64,000 bases of DNA from Pseudomonas borbori (GCF_900115555.1 NZ_FOWX01000004.1:1-64000), one strand, 5' to 3'. Counted from the first letter of the stretch, positions 6,879 through 15,340 are shown. Numbers and translations: made by a program. The notes: generated from the sequence alone by a model not told the origin.

Positions 6879-8441
6879 TTAGAGGCCCTGTTCGTCGGCC
6901 ATGCGCCGGGCGATCTGCGGTGCGTTCCACAGGGCCGGCAGCAGCACCAGGGACACCGGCACGGCGGTGATGACGATGAACGATTGCAGCGCACTGATGC
7001 CGCCCGAGCCGATGGAGATCAGCAGGGCCGCCACCACGCCCATCATCACGCCCCAGAACACGCGGACTTCTGTACGCGGGTGATCGGTGCCGGTCATCAC
7101 CATGGAGATGGTGTAGGTCATAGAGTCACCGGTGGTGGTGACGAAGATGATGGTGAGGAGCAGGAACAGCACCGAGATCAGGTAGCCCAGCGGCAGCTGT
7201 GCGGTGATCGCCAGCAGAGCGCCGGGCAGGTTGAAGCCGGCGAAGGCTGCGGACACCGAACCGGGGTTGCTCAGCTCGAAGGCCAGGCCGCTGCCGCCGA
7301 CGATGGTGAACCAGAAGCAGGTGATCACCGGCGCCACTATCGAGATCATCGTCACCAGCTCGCGGATGGTGCGGCCACGGGAGATGCGCGCGACGAACAT
7401 CGCCATCAGCGGGCCGTAGCCGAGGAACCAGCCCCAGAAAAACACCGTCCACCAGTCCAGCCAGGCCGGGTCGGCGCGGAAGCTGGCCATCGGGATGAAC
7501 TTGTCCAGATAGATACCCATGGACTGCACATAGGCATCGAAGATGAACGCGGTCGGGCCGAACAGCAGGATGAACAGCATCAATACCACCGCCAGCACCA
7601 CATTCAGCTGGCTGAGCAGTTTGATCCCGCGGGTCACCCCTGATACGGCTGAAATGGTGTAGGTCACCACCAGTGCGCCGATGATGATCAGCTGGGTGCC
7701 GTAGTCGTTGGTGATGCCGAACAGTTTCTCCAGACCGAAGCTCACCTGCAGGCCGAGGAAACCGATCGGGCCGATGGTGCCGGCGACCACCGCGATCACG
7801 CAGGATGCGTCGATCAGGGCGCCGAACCAGCCACTCATGACGCGTTCGCCAAACACCGGGTAGAGCAGGGTGCGTGGCTTGAGGGGCAGGCCTTTCTCGT
7901 AGTGCAGGTGCATCAGCACGATGCCGCTGAGACTGCCGAGAATCGCCCAGGCGAGGAAGCCCCAGTGCATGAAGCTCTGCGCCAGCGCGTTGTAGGCCGC
8001 CTGCGGGGTACCCGTCTCGCCGCCGTACAGTGGCGGTGGCGAGAGGAAGTGGGCCATCGGCTCGGCCGCCGCCCAGAACACGCCGCCGCCGGCGAGCAGG
8101 GTGCACATGATGATCGACACCCAGGTGTAGGCCGGCATCTCAGGCTTAGCCAAGGCGCCCAGGCGCACGCGGCCGGTGCGGCCCATGGCGAGGAACAGGC
8201 CGATGACGAAGGTCAGCAGCAACAGCACCTGCCAGTAGGCGCCAAACAGTCTGGTCGACCAGGCGAAGGCGCTGTTGACCCACAGTGTCATCGACTCGAT
8301 GTCCCACAGGGCGAGGGCGGCAAACAGCAGGATGAAGCCACCGCTGATGAGGAACACCGGGGCATCCACTTCGTGCAGCAGCTTGCTCTTGTAGCTCATG
8401 GCGGGACTCCCCAGGTGGGTCGCCGATTGCGTGCTATTCAT
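6879..8441 (-). CDS. BCCT family betaine/carnitine/choline-type transporter
   Basis: 520 aa with about 12 transmembrane helices. It is an inner-membrane secondary transporter for zwitterionic or quaternary-ammonium-type substrates. The family's TM8 Trp motif is present as WWTVFFWGWFLGYGP (about 320-335), and AAAEPMAHF matches the conserved VAEP region of TM3. The glycine-rich helix that reads GMGIG in glycine-betaine carriers reads AGGGVFW here, so the substrate may differ. There is no long regulatory C-terminal tail as in osmoregulated BetP, which favours a catabolic uptake role. ATG 8441 has AGGAGG 6 nt upstream. It lies between the dipeptidase-like gene and RidA in the leftward operon. Confidence 0.93.
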   Translation of the reverse strand: MNSTQSATHLGSPAMSYKSKLLHEVDAPVFLISGGFILLFAALALWDIESMTLWVNSAFAWSTRLFGAYWQVLLLLTFVIGLFLAMGRTGRVRLGALAKPEMPAYTWVSIIMCTLLAGGGVFWAAAEPMAHFLSPPPLYGGETGTPQAAYNALAQSFMHWGFLAWAILGSLSGIVLMHLHYEKGLPLKPRTLLYPVFGERVMSGWFGALIDASCVIAVVAGTIGPIGFLGLQVSFGLEKLFGITNDYGTQLIIIGALVVTYTISAVSGVTRGIKLLSQLNVVLAVVLMLFILLFGPTAFIFDAYVQSMGIYLDKFIPMASFRADPAWLDWWTVFFWGWFLGYGPLMAMFVARISRGRTIRELVTMISIVAPVITCFWFTIVGGSGLAFELSNPGSVSAAFAGFNLPGALLAITAQLPLGYLISVLFLLLTIIFVTTTGDSMTYTISMVMTGTDHPRTEVRVFWGVMMGVVAALLISIGSGGISALQSFIVITAVPVSLVLLPALWNAPQIARRMADEQGL

Positions 8442-8489
8442 TACAGCCTCCTGACAAGAATCTTGTACTTGTTGAGTTGTTCAGGACAG

Positions 8490-9479
8490 TTACGGGGCAG
8501 GCTTGAGGCCTTGCTCCAGGGTGTTGAGCCAGTTGAGACCCATGACCTTGGCGGTGTCTTCGGCGCTGAAGCCGCGTTGCAGCAGGCCCTGGGTGATATT
8601 CGGGAAATCGCGGCTGTCGCCGAACCAGCCCAGCGGCTTGGGCCAGTCGGCGTTGTTCGCCGAGCCCTCGCCGTAGTCGATCTGCTTTGACCAGCGGCCG
8701 CTGCGCATCCACTCCAGCACCGACTGCGGCTGGTTCTGGCACAGGTCGGTGCCAATGCCGATGTGATCCATACCGATCAGGTCGGCGGTGCGCGCGACCA
8801 TGTCGCAGAACTGCGCCAGGGTGCAATCCGAGCCGTTGTTCAGGTGGAAGGGGTACAGGCTGAAGCCGAGCAGACCGCCGGACTCGCCCAGGGCACGCAG
8901 TACGGTCTGCGACTTGTTGCGCTTGGCCGGATGAAAGAACGCCGGGTTGGCGTGCGAGATGATGATCGGCCGGCTCGACAGCTCGATGGCTTCCAGGGTG
9001 CTGCGCTCGGCGCTGTGCGACATGTCGATGAGCATGCCGACCCGGTTCATCTCGGCGATGGCCTGCTTGCCGAAGCGGGTGATGCCGCTGTCGCTGCCCT
9101 CGTAGCAACCGGTGGCCAGCAGGCTCTGGTTGTTGTAGGTCAGCTGCATGATCAGCAGGTTGAGCTGGCGGAACACCTCGACCAGGGCGATATCGTCCTC
9201 GATCGGCGAGCAGTTCTGCGCGCCGAAGAAGATCCCCACCTTGCCCAGCTGCTTGGCCCGGCGAATGTCGGCGGCGCCGGCCACCGGCATGATCAGGTCG
9301 CCGTGCTGCTCGAAGCGGCGGTTCCACTCGCCCAGGCGGCTCAATGTTTCGCGGGCGTTCTCGTGGTACACCAGGGTCACGTGCACCGCAGTGACTCCGC
9401 CCTGGCGCAGCTGGGTGAACAGCTCGCGGTCCCAGTTGGAGTACTGCAGGCCGTCGATCACGATCAGGTCGTCATGCAT
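8490..9479 (-). CDS. Membrane dipeptidase (renal dipeptidase, M19-like) family amidohydrolase
   Basis: 329 aa TIM-barrel protein of the M19 family. The second-metal histidines are visible in IDMSHSAE and IIISHANP, and the later Asp in IGIGTDL. The N-terminal His-x-Asp (DGHND in true dipeptidases) is replaced by DGLQYSNW, and the bridging Glu of VEGG is replaced in FGAQN. It therefore probably belongs to the non-classical branch found next to betaine-catabolism genes rather than being a peptidase. No signal peptide is seen. MHDDLIVIDG is chosen as start because GAGGTG lies 7 nt upstream. It starts 10 bp after the ALDH stop and is followed by BCCT. Confidence 0.85.
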   Translation of the reverse strand: MHDDLIVIDGLQYSNWDRELFTQLRQGGVTAVHVTLVYHENARETLSRLGEWNRRFEQHGDLIMPVAGAADIRRAKQLGKVGIFFGAQNCSPIEDDIALVEVFRQLNLLIMQLTYNNQSLLATGCYEGSDSGITRFGKQAIAEMNRVGMLIDMSHSAERSTLEAIELSSRPIIISHANPAFFHPAKRNKSQTVLRALGESGGLLGFSLYPFHLNNGSDCTLAQFCDMVARTADLIGMDHIGIGTDLCQNQPQSVLEWMRSGRWSKQIDYGEGSANNADWPKPLGWFGDSRDFPNITQGLLQRGFSAEDTAKVMGLNWLNTLEQGLKPAP

Positions 9480-9489
9480 GGCGCACACC

Positions 9490-10932
9490 TCAGGCACGGA
9501 TGTAGGTGGTCTTGACCACGGTGTAGAACTCGCGGGCGTAGCTGCCCTGTTCGCGCGGGCCGAAGCTGGAGTTCTTGCGGCCGCCGAACGGCACGTGGTA
9601 ATCGGTGCCGGCAGTCGGCAGGTTGACCATCACGCAGCCGGTCCTGGCGCGGCGTTTGAAGTCGCTGGCGTACTTCAACGACTGGGTCATGATCCCGGCG
9701 GTGAGGCCGAAGTCGGTGTCGTTGAGGGTGGCCAGGGCCTCCTCGTAGTCGGCTACCTTGATCACACAGGCGATCGGGCCGAACACCTCGTCGCGGTTGA
9801 TCTGCATGTCGTTACGGGTGTCGACGAACAGCGCCGGGCGCATATAGAAACCCTCGTATTCCTCGTCGATGCGCTCGCCACCACAGGCCAGCACCGCGCC
9901 ATCGGCCTTGGCCTGCTCGATGTAACGCAGGTTCTGTTCGAGCTGCTTGCCATCGATCACCGCGCCGATCTGCGTGCCTTCGCGCAGCGGATAGCCGACC
10001 TTGAGCTGAGCCATGCGTTCGACCAGGGCGGCGACGAAGCGGTCGTGCATGCCGGCGGTGACGATCAGCCGCGAGGAGGCGGTGCACTTCTGCCCGGTGC
10101 CGAAGAAGGCGCCGTTCAACGCGCAGTCCACGGCCAGCTCCAGGTCGGCGTCGTCGAGCACGATCAGGGCGTTCTTGCTGCCCATCTCCAACTGGCAACG
10201 GACGAAATTGGCGGCGGTGGCGCTGGCGACCTTGCGGCCGGTCTCCACCGAACCGGTGAAGCTCAGGGCATCGATCTTGGGCGAGTGGATCAACGCATCG
10301 CCGACCGTGGCGCCGCTGCCCATGACCAGGTTGAAGGTGCCGGCCGGCAAGCCTTGGCGGGCGATGATCTCGGTCAGCGACCAGGCGCTGGCCGGTACCG
10401 CGTTGGCCGGCTTGAACACCACGGCATTGCCGAAGGCCAGGGCCGGGGCGATCTTCCAGGCCGCGGTGGCCATGGGAAAATTCCACGGGGTGATGATGGC
10501 GACCACGCCGACCGGCTCGCGGCGGGTTTCGATTTCCACGCCGGGGCGCACCGAATCGGCGGTCTCGCCCATCTGCCGCAGCACTTCGGCGGCGTAGTAG
10601 TGGAAGAACTGGCCGGAGCGGTAGACTTCGCCCATGCCTTCGGCGAGGGTCTTGCCTTCTTCGCGAGCCAGCTGCTCGCCCAGTTCGGCTTTGCGCGCGA
10701 TGAGTTCGTTACCGATCGTGGTCAGCACTTGGTAGCGCTGCTCCAGACCGCTGCGTTGCCACTCGAGCTGACCGGCGATAGCCGCGTCGAGGGCCTGCTC
10801 GATTTGCCCGGCGTCGGCCTGGGCATAGTCGCCGAGCACATCCTGGATGTTCGCGGGGCTGATATTGCGGATAGTCGCGGAGCCCGTAAGCCACTCGCCA
10901 TTGATGTAGTTAGCAAAGATATCGCCGGACAT
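9490..10932 (-). CDS. Aldehyde dehydrogenase, 2-oxoglutarate-semialdehyde dehydrogenase-like
   Basis: 480 aa cytosolic NAD(P)+-dependent enzyme. The Rossmann segment is TPWNFPMATAAWK, the activating Glu is in LEMGSKN, and the catalytic Cys is in GTGQKCTASSR. The string KCTASSRLIVT with an ALNGAFF lead-in resembles 2-oxoglutarate semialdehyde dehydrogenases of sugar-acid and hydroxyproline pathways more than betaine aldehyde dehydrogenases; this is inference from memory. The start is ATG 10932, 5 nt after AGGAGG; an in-frame GTG two codons earlier overlaps the ribosome-binding site. First gene of the leftward operon, divergent from lysR with 93 bp between starts. Confidence 0.92.
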   Translation of the reverse strand: MSGDIFANYINGEWLTGSATIRNISPANIQDVLGDYAQADAGQIEQALDAAIAGQLEWQRSGLEQRYQVLTTIGNELIARKAELGEQLAREEGKTLAEGMGEVYRSGQFFHYYAAEVLRQMGETADSVRPGVEIETRREPVGVVAIITPWNFPMATAAWKIAPALAFGNAVVFKPANAVPASAWSLTEIIARQGLPAGTFNLVMGSGATVGDALIHSPKIDALSFTGSVETGRKVASATAANFVRCQLEMGSKNALIVLDDADLELAVDCALNGAFFGTGQKCTASSRLIVTAGMHDRFVAALVERMAQLKVGYPLREGTQIGAVIDGKQLEQNLRYIEQAKADGAVLACGGERIDEEYEGFYMRPALFVDTRNDMQINRDEVFGPIACVIKVADYEEALATLNDTDFGLTAGIMTQSLKYASDFKRRARTGCVMVNLPTAGTDYHVPFGGRKNSSFGPREQGSYAREFYTVVKTTYIRA

Positions 10933-11008
10933 ATGCACCTCCTCTCAAACTGTCAGCGAATGGTAGGCGCCGTTTTCGATAAACTAAAATGAGTTGTAAA
11001 TATTGTTT

Positions 11009-11025
11009 GATAAGGAAAACTTACC
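11009..11025. promoter_or_regulatory. LysR-box operator 1 (GATAAGGAAAACTTACC)
   Basis: The palindrome TAAG-GAAAA-CTTA fits the T-N11-A consensus of LysR-type regulators. It lies in the ALDH/lysR divergent region and ends directly at the lysR GTG, overlapping its ribosome-binding site, a good place for autorepression. Its reverse complement matches the site at 11961-11977 at 15 of 17 positions. Confidence 0.6.
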
Positions 11026-11928
11026 GTGCTTCCCGACCTCAAGATCGTCCAGCTGCGGCACTTCGTCTGGGTTCATGAGCTGCAGGGCTTTCATGCCGCG
11101 GCGGAAAAGGCCCACCGCACCCAGCCGGCGATTTCCCTGTCGATCCGTGACCTGGAGGGCAAGCTTGGCCAGGCCCTGTTCGAGAAGCGCAACGCCCGCG
11201 CGGCCAGGCCGGAGCTGACGCCCTTCGGTGTGCAGTTCATGGCCTACGCCAAGGAACTGATCGCCCACCATGACCGGGTGATCAAGGACATGAGCCTGAT
11301 CGCCCAGCACAAGTCCGGGCATCTGCGCATCGCCTCGGTGCCGTCGATCGCCAGCCGCCTGCTACCGGATATCCTCACCCGCTTTATCGGCGACGCCACC
11401 GACCTGCACGTCAGCCTGTTCGACGACAGTTCCGAGGTGGTGCTGGCGATGGTCGAGAATCAGCAGGTGGATTTCGGCATCGCCAGCCTGTGGGAAGCGG
11501 AAAGTGACATCCGCTTCATCCCGATCTGGGAGGACAGCATCGGCGTGGTCTGCCGCAGCGACCATCGGCTGGCCGATGAAACCGAGTTGAGCTGGCAGCA
11601 ACTGCGCGGCGAGCGGCTGATCGCTAACGGCACCTCGCGCCTGCTGGCGGACACCGCGGCCGAAGAGCTGGTGGCCGACGCGCAGTTCTATATGTCCAAC
11701 ATGATCTCGCTGCTGGCCATGCTCGAGGCCGGCATGGGCATCACCACCCTGCCGCGCTTCGCCTTTCCGGCCGAGCATGGTCAACTGCGCTTCATTCCGC
11801 TGAGCGAGCCGCAGGTCAACCGCGACATCGGCATCGTACGTCGCGCCGATCACTCGTTGCCGGTGGCGGCCCAGGCGCTGTTCGATTTCATCCTGCGTGA
11901 CAACGAACTCGATCCGAAGCAGGTCTGA
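11026..11928 (+). CDS. LysR-type transcriptional regulator
   Basis: 300 aa. An N-terminal winged helix-turn-helix (about 7-66; LQGFHAAAEKAHRTQPAISLSIRDLE) precedes a periplasmic-binding-protein-like effector domain (about 92-295). The start is GTG 11026 with AAGGAAAA just upstream; the putative operator covers the same bases. It is divergent from ALDH-dipeptidase-BCCT-RidA and in line with the 573-aa gene operon, and both flanking regions carry the same LysR box. It probably controls both arms in response to a pathway metabolite. The effector is unknown. Confidence 0.93.
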   Translation: MLPDLKIVQLRHFVWVHELQGFHAAAEKAHRTQPAISLSIRDLEGKLGQALFEKRNARAARPELTPFGVQFMAYAKELIAHHDRVIKDMSLIAQHKSGHLRIASVPSIASRLLPDILTRFIGDATDLHVSLFDDSSEVVLAMVENQQVDFGIASLWEAESDIRFIPIWEDSIGVVCRSDHRLADETELSWQQLRGERLIANGTSRLLADTAAEELVADAQFYMSNMISLLAMLEAGMGITTLPRFAFPAEHGQLRFIPLSEPQVNRDIGIVRRADHSLPVAAQALFDFILRDNELDPKQV

Positions 11929-11960
11929 GCGCGCTTTAATCTGATCGGTATGGTGTTTTA

Positions 11961-11977
11961 GATAAGTTTCCCTTATC
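11961..11977. promoter_or_regulatory. LysR-box operator 2 (GATAAGTTTCCCTTATC)
   Basis: A perfect 6-bp inverted repeat GATAAG-N5-CTTATC with T-N11-A geometry, located 140 bp before the 573-aa protein gene. It is nearly identical to the site before lysR, suggesting that the same regulator acts on the rightward operon. Confidence 0.6.
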
Positions 11978-12116
11978 GGCTGATAGGGCGATCTGAATTG
12001 CCCTGCGCCGGCCCTTGGACCACCATCGACGGCAGATAACAACAACCCGCCGTGTCCCGCTTGGCCCTCAGTAGGCCCAGTGCCGGGTACGGCTTGCGCC
12101 AGTCGAGGGCACCTGT

Positions 12117-13838
12117 ATGAGCATTCCTTCAAGCATCGACTCTGCCAAGCTCGGCGCCCAGGCGGTCCGTCTGCGCCCGGCTCATGTGGTCATGGACCTG
12201 GAGCGCCTCGGCAGCCTGCACCAGAGCCGTCTGAGTTTCATGCGCAGCCTGGTGCGCAAGATCATGCGCGAGGGCTGGCAGATCGAGGCGCGGCGTTTCG
12301 AGCTGGATGCCGAGGGTTACGGCACGGTGATCTACCGGGTACAGACCAGTGGCGACCTGTTCAGCTTCGTGCTGTTTTCCCAATACCTCGATCCGGGCAA
12401 GCGCAATGACCGGGTGATCGCCAGCGAGTGGGACCTGACCATGGCGCTGTGTGAGGGCGAGGTGGACGACGGCTACGTCGAATACCTGCGTCTTAATGTG
12501 CCGTTGCAGGAAGCCGGGCGCCTCGACTCGCGGGTGATGGTGCTGTCGCGGGCCAATCGCAGCGTGCGCAACTTCGACAGCGTGGTGGCGGCCCTGAGTG
12601 CCGGCCGGCAGCCCGAGGTGGAGCAGATCGCCAAGGTCGGCTACCTCTATCGCACCACCGCGGTATACGGCAGTGGCAAGCTGGGCATGGCCGACTGGGA
12701 GAAAGTCAGCAGCAAGCACCCGGACTTCGCCCGGCCGTTCGCCGCCGAGATGTTCAACTGCTTCATGCTGCGCAACTTCAGCCTGCAGCAGGCCGAGCAC
12801 ATTGCCCGTCAGCGTGCGCCGGACACGGCTGTGCCGATGCAGCCGGCGCTCAAACGCTACTTTGGCATCGGCAACTCCACCGGCCTGGGCATGGCGCCCT
12901 ACCTGATCAATCACCCGCAGCTGATCAGTCGCTGGATCGAGATGCGTGAGCTGGCCCTGGCGCGCGTGCGCGGCCTCGGCCAGGTCACCGCCGAGCGCCT
13001 GGCCCGCCTGCAGGCGCTGGTCGTGCGCGGCATCGCCCATATCCAGCAGACCGTCACCGAGGACGACTGGCAGACCGGCAACAACTGCCAGGTGCTGGAA
13101 GACTTCGCCGCGCTACAGGACTGGCTCGCCGGTCATCCGCTGCGCAGCTGGGAGCAGTTGTCGACCTGGGCTGAGCAGCGCCTCAGCCTGCAGGGGCAGG
13201 AACTGCTCAACTGCATCCTCCTGGAGCTTTACCCGGAGCTGGTCGACAGTCTGGAAGATAGTTTTTCCCTGGTCGAATCCCTCGAGCTGCAACCCGAGAT
13301 GCCGGCCGCCGAGCTGCAAGCGCTGATCGAGCGGCACTACGCCTGGGCCCTGGCCATCGACTTCACGGCCGACGGCGCCAGCGAGACCTTCTGGTACCGC
13401 TCCGAGGAGAAGCAGGAACCGCGTCTGGGCAACTGCAGCCTGGAGAGCGGCCGTGACAAGCAGATGCCCCTGGGTATCGGCTATCTGGCGCAGCAGTGTC
13501 ATCGTCAGCTGTGCGCCTACCTGGCCGAGCAGCCCGCGCAGTGCACCGCCAGCTTCCTCCTGCGTCACCCCGAGCAGCGCGGCATAGTGCGGCGTATGCA
13601 GAGCATGGCCAAGACCCGCTACGGCGAGATCCAGGCCAACCTGCTCGATCGCGAGGTGCTGCCCATGCACTTGCTGCGCTGCAAGCTGGCGTTCTTCGGC
13701 GTCAGCAAGTTCGACCCGCGCTCGCGCCTGTGGGTGCGCAACACCATGTTCCAGGGCGCGCCGCTGCTGGAGGATATCGGCCAGCCGTTCGAAGACGACT
13801 GGTTCCTGCCCCTGGCCCCGACTGAGGAGAAGCGCTGA
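12117..13838 (+). CDS. Protein of unknown function, 573 aa, first gene of LysR-linked operon
   Basis: I do not recognise the family. It is soluble with no signal peptide or membrane segment, and mixed alpha/beta composition. Features: SLVRKIMREGW with EARRFELDAEGYGTVIYRV early on; a glycine-rich motif YFGIGNSTGLGMAPYLINHP (about 242-261) that could bind nucleotide or cofactor; EKQEPRLGNC (about 431-440); and a basic C-terminal third ending in FEDDWFLPL. No zinc-ligand or P-loop pattern stands out. Its TGA stop overlaps the ATG of the DUF3726-like gene (TGATG), showing translational coupling. With its own LysR box it belongs to the accessory locus and may be a pathway enzyme. Confidence 0.85.
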   Translation: MSIPSSIDSAKLGAQAVRLRPAHVVMDLERLGSLHQSRLSFMRSLVRKIMREGWQIEARRFELDAEGYGTVIYRVQTSGDLFSFVLFSQYLDPGKRNDRVIASEWDLTMALCEGEVDDGYVEYLRLNVPLQEAGRLDSRVMVLSRANRSVRNFDSVVAALSAGRQPEVEQIAKVGYLYRTTAVYGSGKLGMADWEKVSSKHPDFARPFAAEMFNCFMLRNFSLQQAEHIARQRAPDTAVPMQPALKRYFGIGNSTGLGMAPYLINHPQLISRWIEMRELALARVRGLGQVTAERLARLQALVVRGIAHIQQTVTEDDWQTGNNCQVLEDFAALQDWLAGHPLRSWEQLSTWAEQRLSLQGQELLNCILLELYPELVDSLEDSFSLVESLELQPEMPAAELQALIERHYAWALAIDFTADGASETFWYRSEEKQEPRLGNCSLESGRDKQMPLGIGYLAQQCHRQLCAYLAEQPAQCTASFLLRHPEQRGIVRRMQSMAKTRYGEIQANLLDREVLPMHLLRCKLAFFGVSKFDPRSRLWVRNTMFQGAPLLEDIGQPFEDDWFLPLAPTEEKR

Positions 13839-14584
13839 TGCTGATTTCATCGAATGAACTGACCGCCCTGCTCAAGCGCGTGTTCGAAGGAATGGGCTAT
13901 CCCGTCGGCTATTACGAGGACGCCGCCGCCCTGGTGAAATGGCTGCAGGTGCATGGCGAGCAGGGCTTCGGCGAGCTGCAGCGCGCCTTGCCCTATGTCG
14001 CCGACAGCCAGCGCCCGCCCCTGCAGCTGCTTGTCGAGGAGAGCCAGGCGCTGCTGTTCGACTGTCATGGCCGCAGCGGCCTGAACTGCCTGCCGAGCAT
14101 CGTCGAGCTGGCGCAGACCAAGGTGCTGGAGCAGGGCTGCGTCAACGTCAAGGTGCGCAACTGCCACAACCGCAAGTTCATCCTCAAGCTGCTGGTCGAC
14201 AGTGCCCGTTGCGGTATCAGCGTGCTGGCCTACTGGCAGAACGGCAAACAGCCGGTCAGCGAGCATGTCGCCAGCATCGCCGCCGGAGCCCGCTATCCCA
14301 GCTACAGCGAGGCCCTGCTGGCCGATCCCGCCATGGCCGACACCCAGACCCTGACCCTGCTGTTCAGCACGCGCATCGACCTGCAGGGGCAGTTGCACGG
14401 CAGCACGGGTCAGCGCAGCGGTTATCGCCAGGTCAGCCCCGAGCAGTTTGCCCGCGCGGGCGCGGGCGCTCTGGAAGGCGGCATGGATATTTCCATCGAA
14501 CTGTGGCAACAGCTCAACCACCTGGCCGAAGCGGTGCTGGTGGAGAATTCCGAGCAGTCGCGCAGCGGCGCCGGTGGCCGTTAA
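13838..14584 (+). CDS. DUF3726-like protein (resembles LDH2-type oxidoreductase N-terminus)
   Basis: 248 aa. The N-terminus LISSNELTALLKRVFEGMG with a following helical pair resembles both DUF3726 and the start of LDH2/ureidoglycolate dehydrogenase-type NAD(P)H oxidoreductases, but it lacks the length (about 340 aa) and substrate His motif of the latter. HNRKFILKLLVDSARCGISVLAYW is the most conserved-looking stretch (around residues 109-132). Soluble, no signal peptide. Starts on the last base of the upstream stop codon. The family name is from memory and only moderately sure; no reaction can be assigned. Confidence 0.7.
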   Translation: MLISSNELTALLKRVFEGMGYPVGYYEDAAALVKWLQVHGEQGFGELQRALPYVADSQRPPLQLLVEESQALLFDCHGRSGLNCLPSIVELAQTKVLEQGCVNVKVRNCHNRKFILKLLVDSARCGISVLAYWQNGKQPVSEHVASIAAGARYPSYSEALLADPAMADTQTLTLLFSTRIDLQGQLHGSTGQRSGYRQVSPEQFARAGAGALEGGMDISIELWQQLNHLAEAVLVENSEQSRSGAGGR

Positions 14585-14608
14585 CGCAGCCTCGGCGGAC
14601 GAGCCTTG

Positions 14609-15340
14609 ATGGATTACAGCGGCAGCGAATATCTGGCGCTGTTGATCGTGCTGGGCGGCAGCCTGGTGCAGGGGCTGCTGGGCATCGGCTTCGGCCTGCT
14701 GGCAGCGCCGCTGCTGTATCTGCTCGAGCCCAGCTATGTGCCCGGGCCGGTGTTGCTGCTGGGTTTTCTCCTGGCGAGCTGCATGCTCCTCGGCAATCGC
14801 CAGGCGCTGGCCTGGCGTCGGCCCTTGCCGGCCATTCTGGCGCGGCTACCCGGCGCCTGGTGCGGTGGCCTGCTGCTGGGCCTGCTGCCGAGTGCCTGGC
14901 TCGGTCTGCTGCTCGGTACCTGCGTGCTGTTGGCAACCCTCACCAGCTACCGCTGGCTGGAGGTCCGCTGTAACCCGCGCAACCTGGCCATCGCCGGTTT
15001 CTGCTCGGGGCTGATGGGCACCGCCACCTCGGTCGGCGGCCCACCCATGGCCCTGGTCTACCAGACCTGCGGCCGCATCAGCGCGCGCGATGAACTGGCT
15101 GCCTTCTTCCTGCTGACCACCCCGGTCTCGGTATTGTTCCTGCTTTACCAGGGACGCATGCCGCTGGACTACCTGCACGCCACGCTCAAGTTGGCGCCCG
15201 GCGTGATGGTCGGTTATGGTCTGGCCCGCTGCCTGGACGGCCGTTTCGACAAGCGCAGCCCGCGTCAACTGTTGCTGCTGCTCTCCCTGCTGGCGGCCGG
15301 CGGGCTGCTAACGCACAGCCTTTGGCAGTTGTTGGGTTAG
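14609..15340 (+). CDS. TauE/SafE family sulfite/organic anion exporter-like permease
   Basis: 243 aa with about 7-8 transmembrane helices and the paired TauE signatures GIGFGLLAAPLLYLL (about 25-39) and SGLMGTATSVGGPPMALVYQ (about 136-155). Family members move sulfite, sulfoacetate or other small organic anions across the inner membrane. ATG 14609 is preferred over TTG 14606. It is the third gene of the operon, 24 bp after the DUF3726-like gene. Together with the BCCT importer on the other arm, this points to import of one small molecule and export of a by-product, possibly a sulfur oxyanion. That link is inference. Confidence 0.88.
   Translation: MDYSGSEYLALLIVLGGSLVQGLLGIGFGLLAAPLLYLLEPSYVPGPVLLLGFLLASCMLLGNRQALAWRRPLPAILARLPGAWCGGLLLGLLPSAWLGLLLGTCVLLATLTSYRWLEVRCNPRNLAIAGFCSGLMGTATSVGGPPMALVYQTCGRISARDELAAFFLLTTPVSVLFLLYQGRMPLDYLHATLKLAPGVMVGYGLARCLDGRFDKRSPRQLLLLLSLLAAGGLLTHSLWQLLG

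Noticed and set aside
9148..10992. 614-codon open frame on + opposite the aldehyde dehydrogenase gene
   Set aside because: Its composition (His/Arg/Gly/Gln-rich, no domain) is that of an antisense shadow of a high-GC gene; the minus-strand ALDH has complete catalytic motifs and a strong ribosome-binding site.
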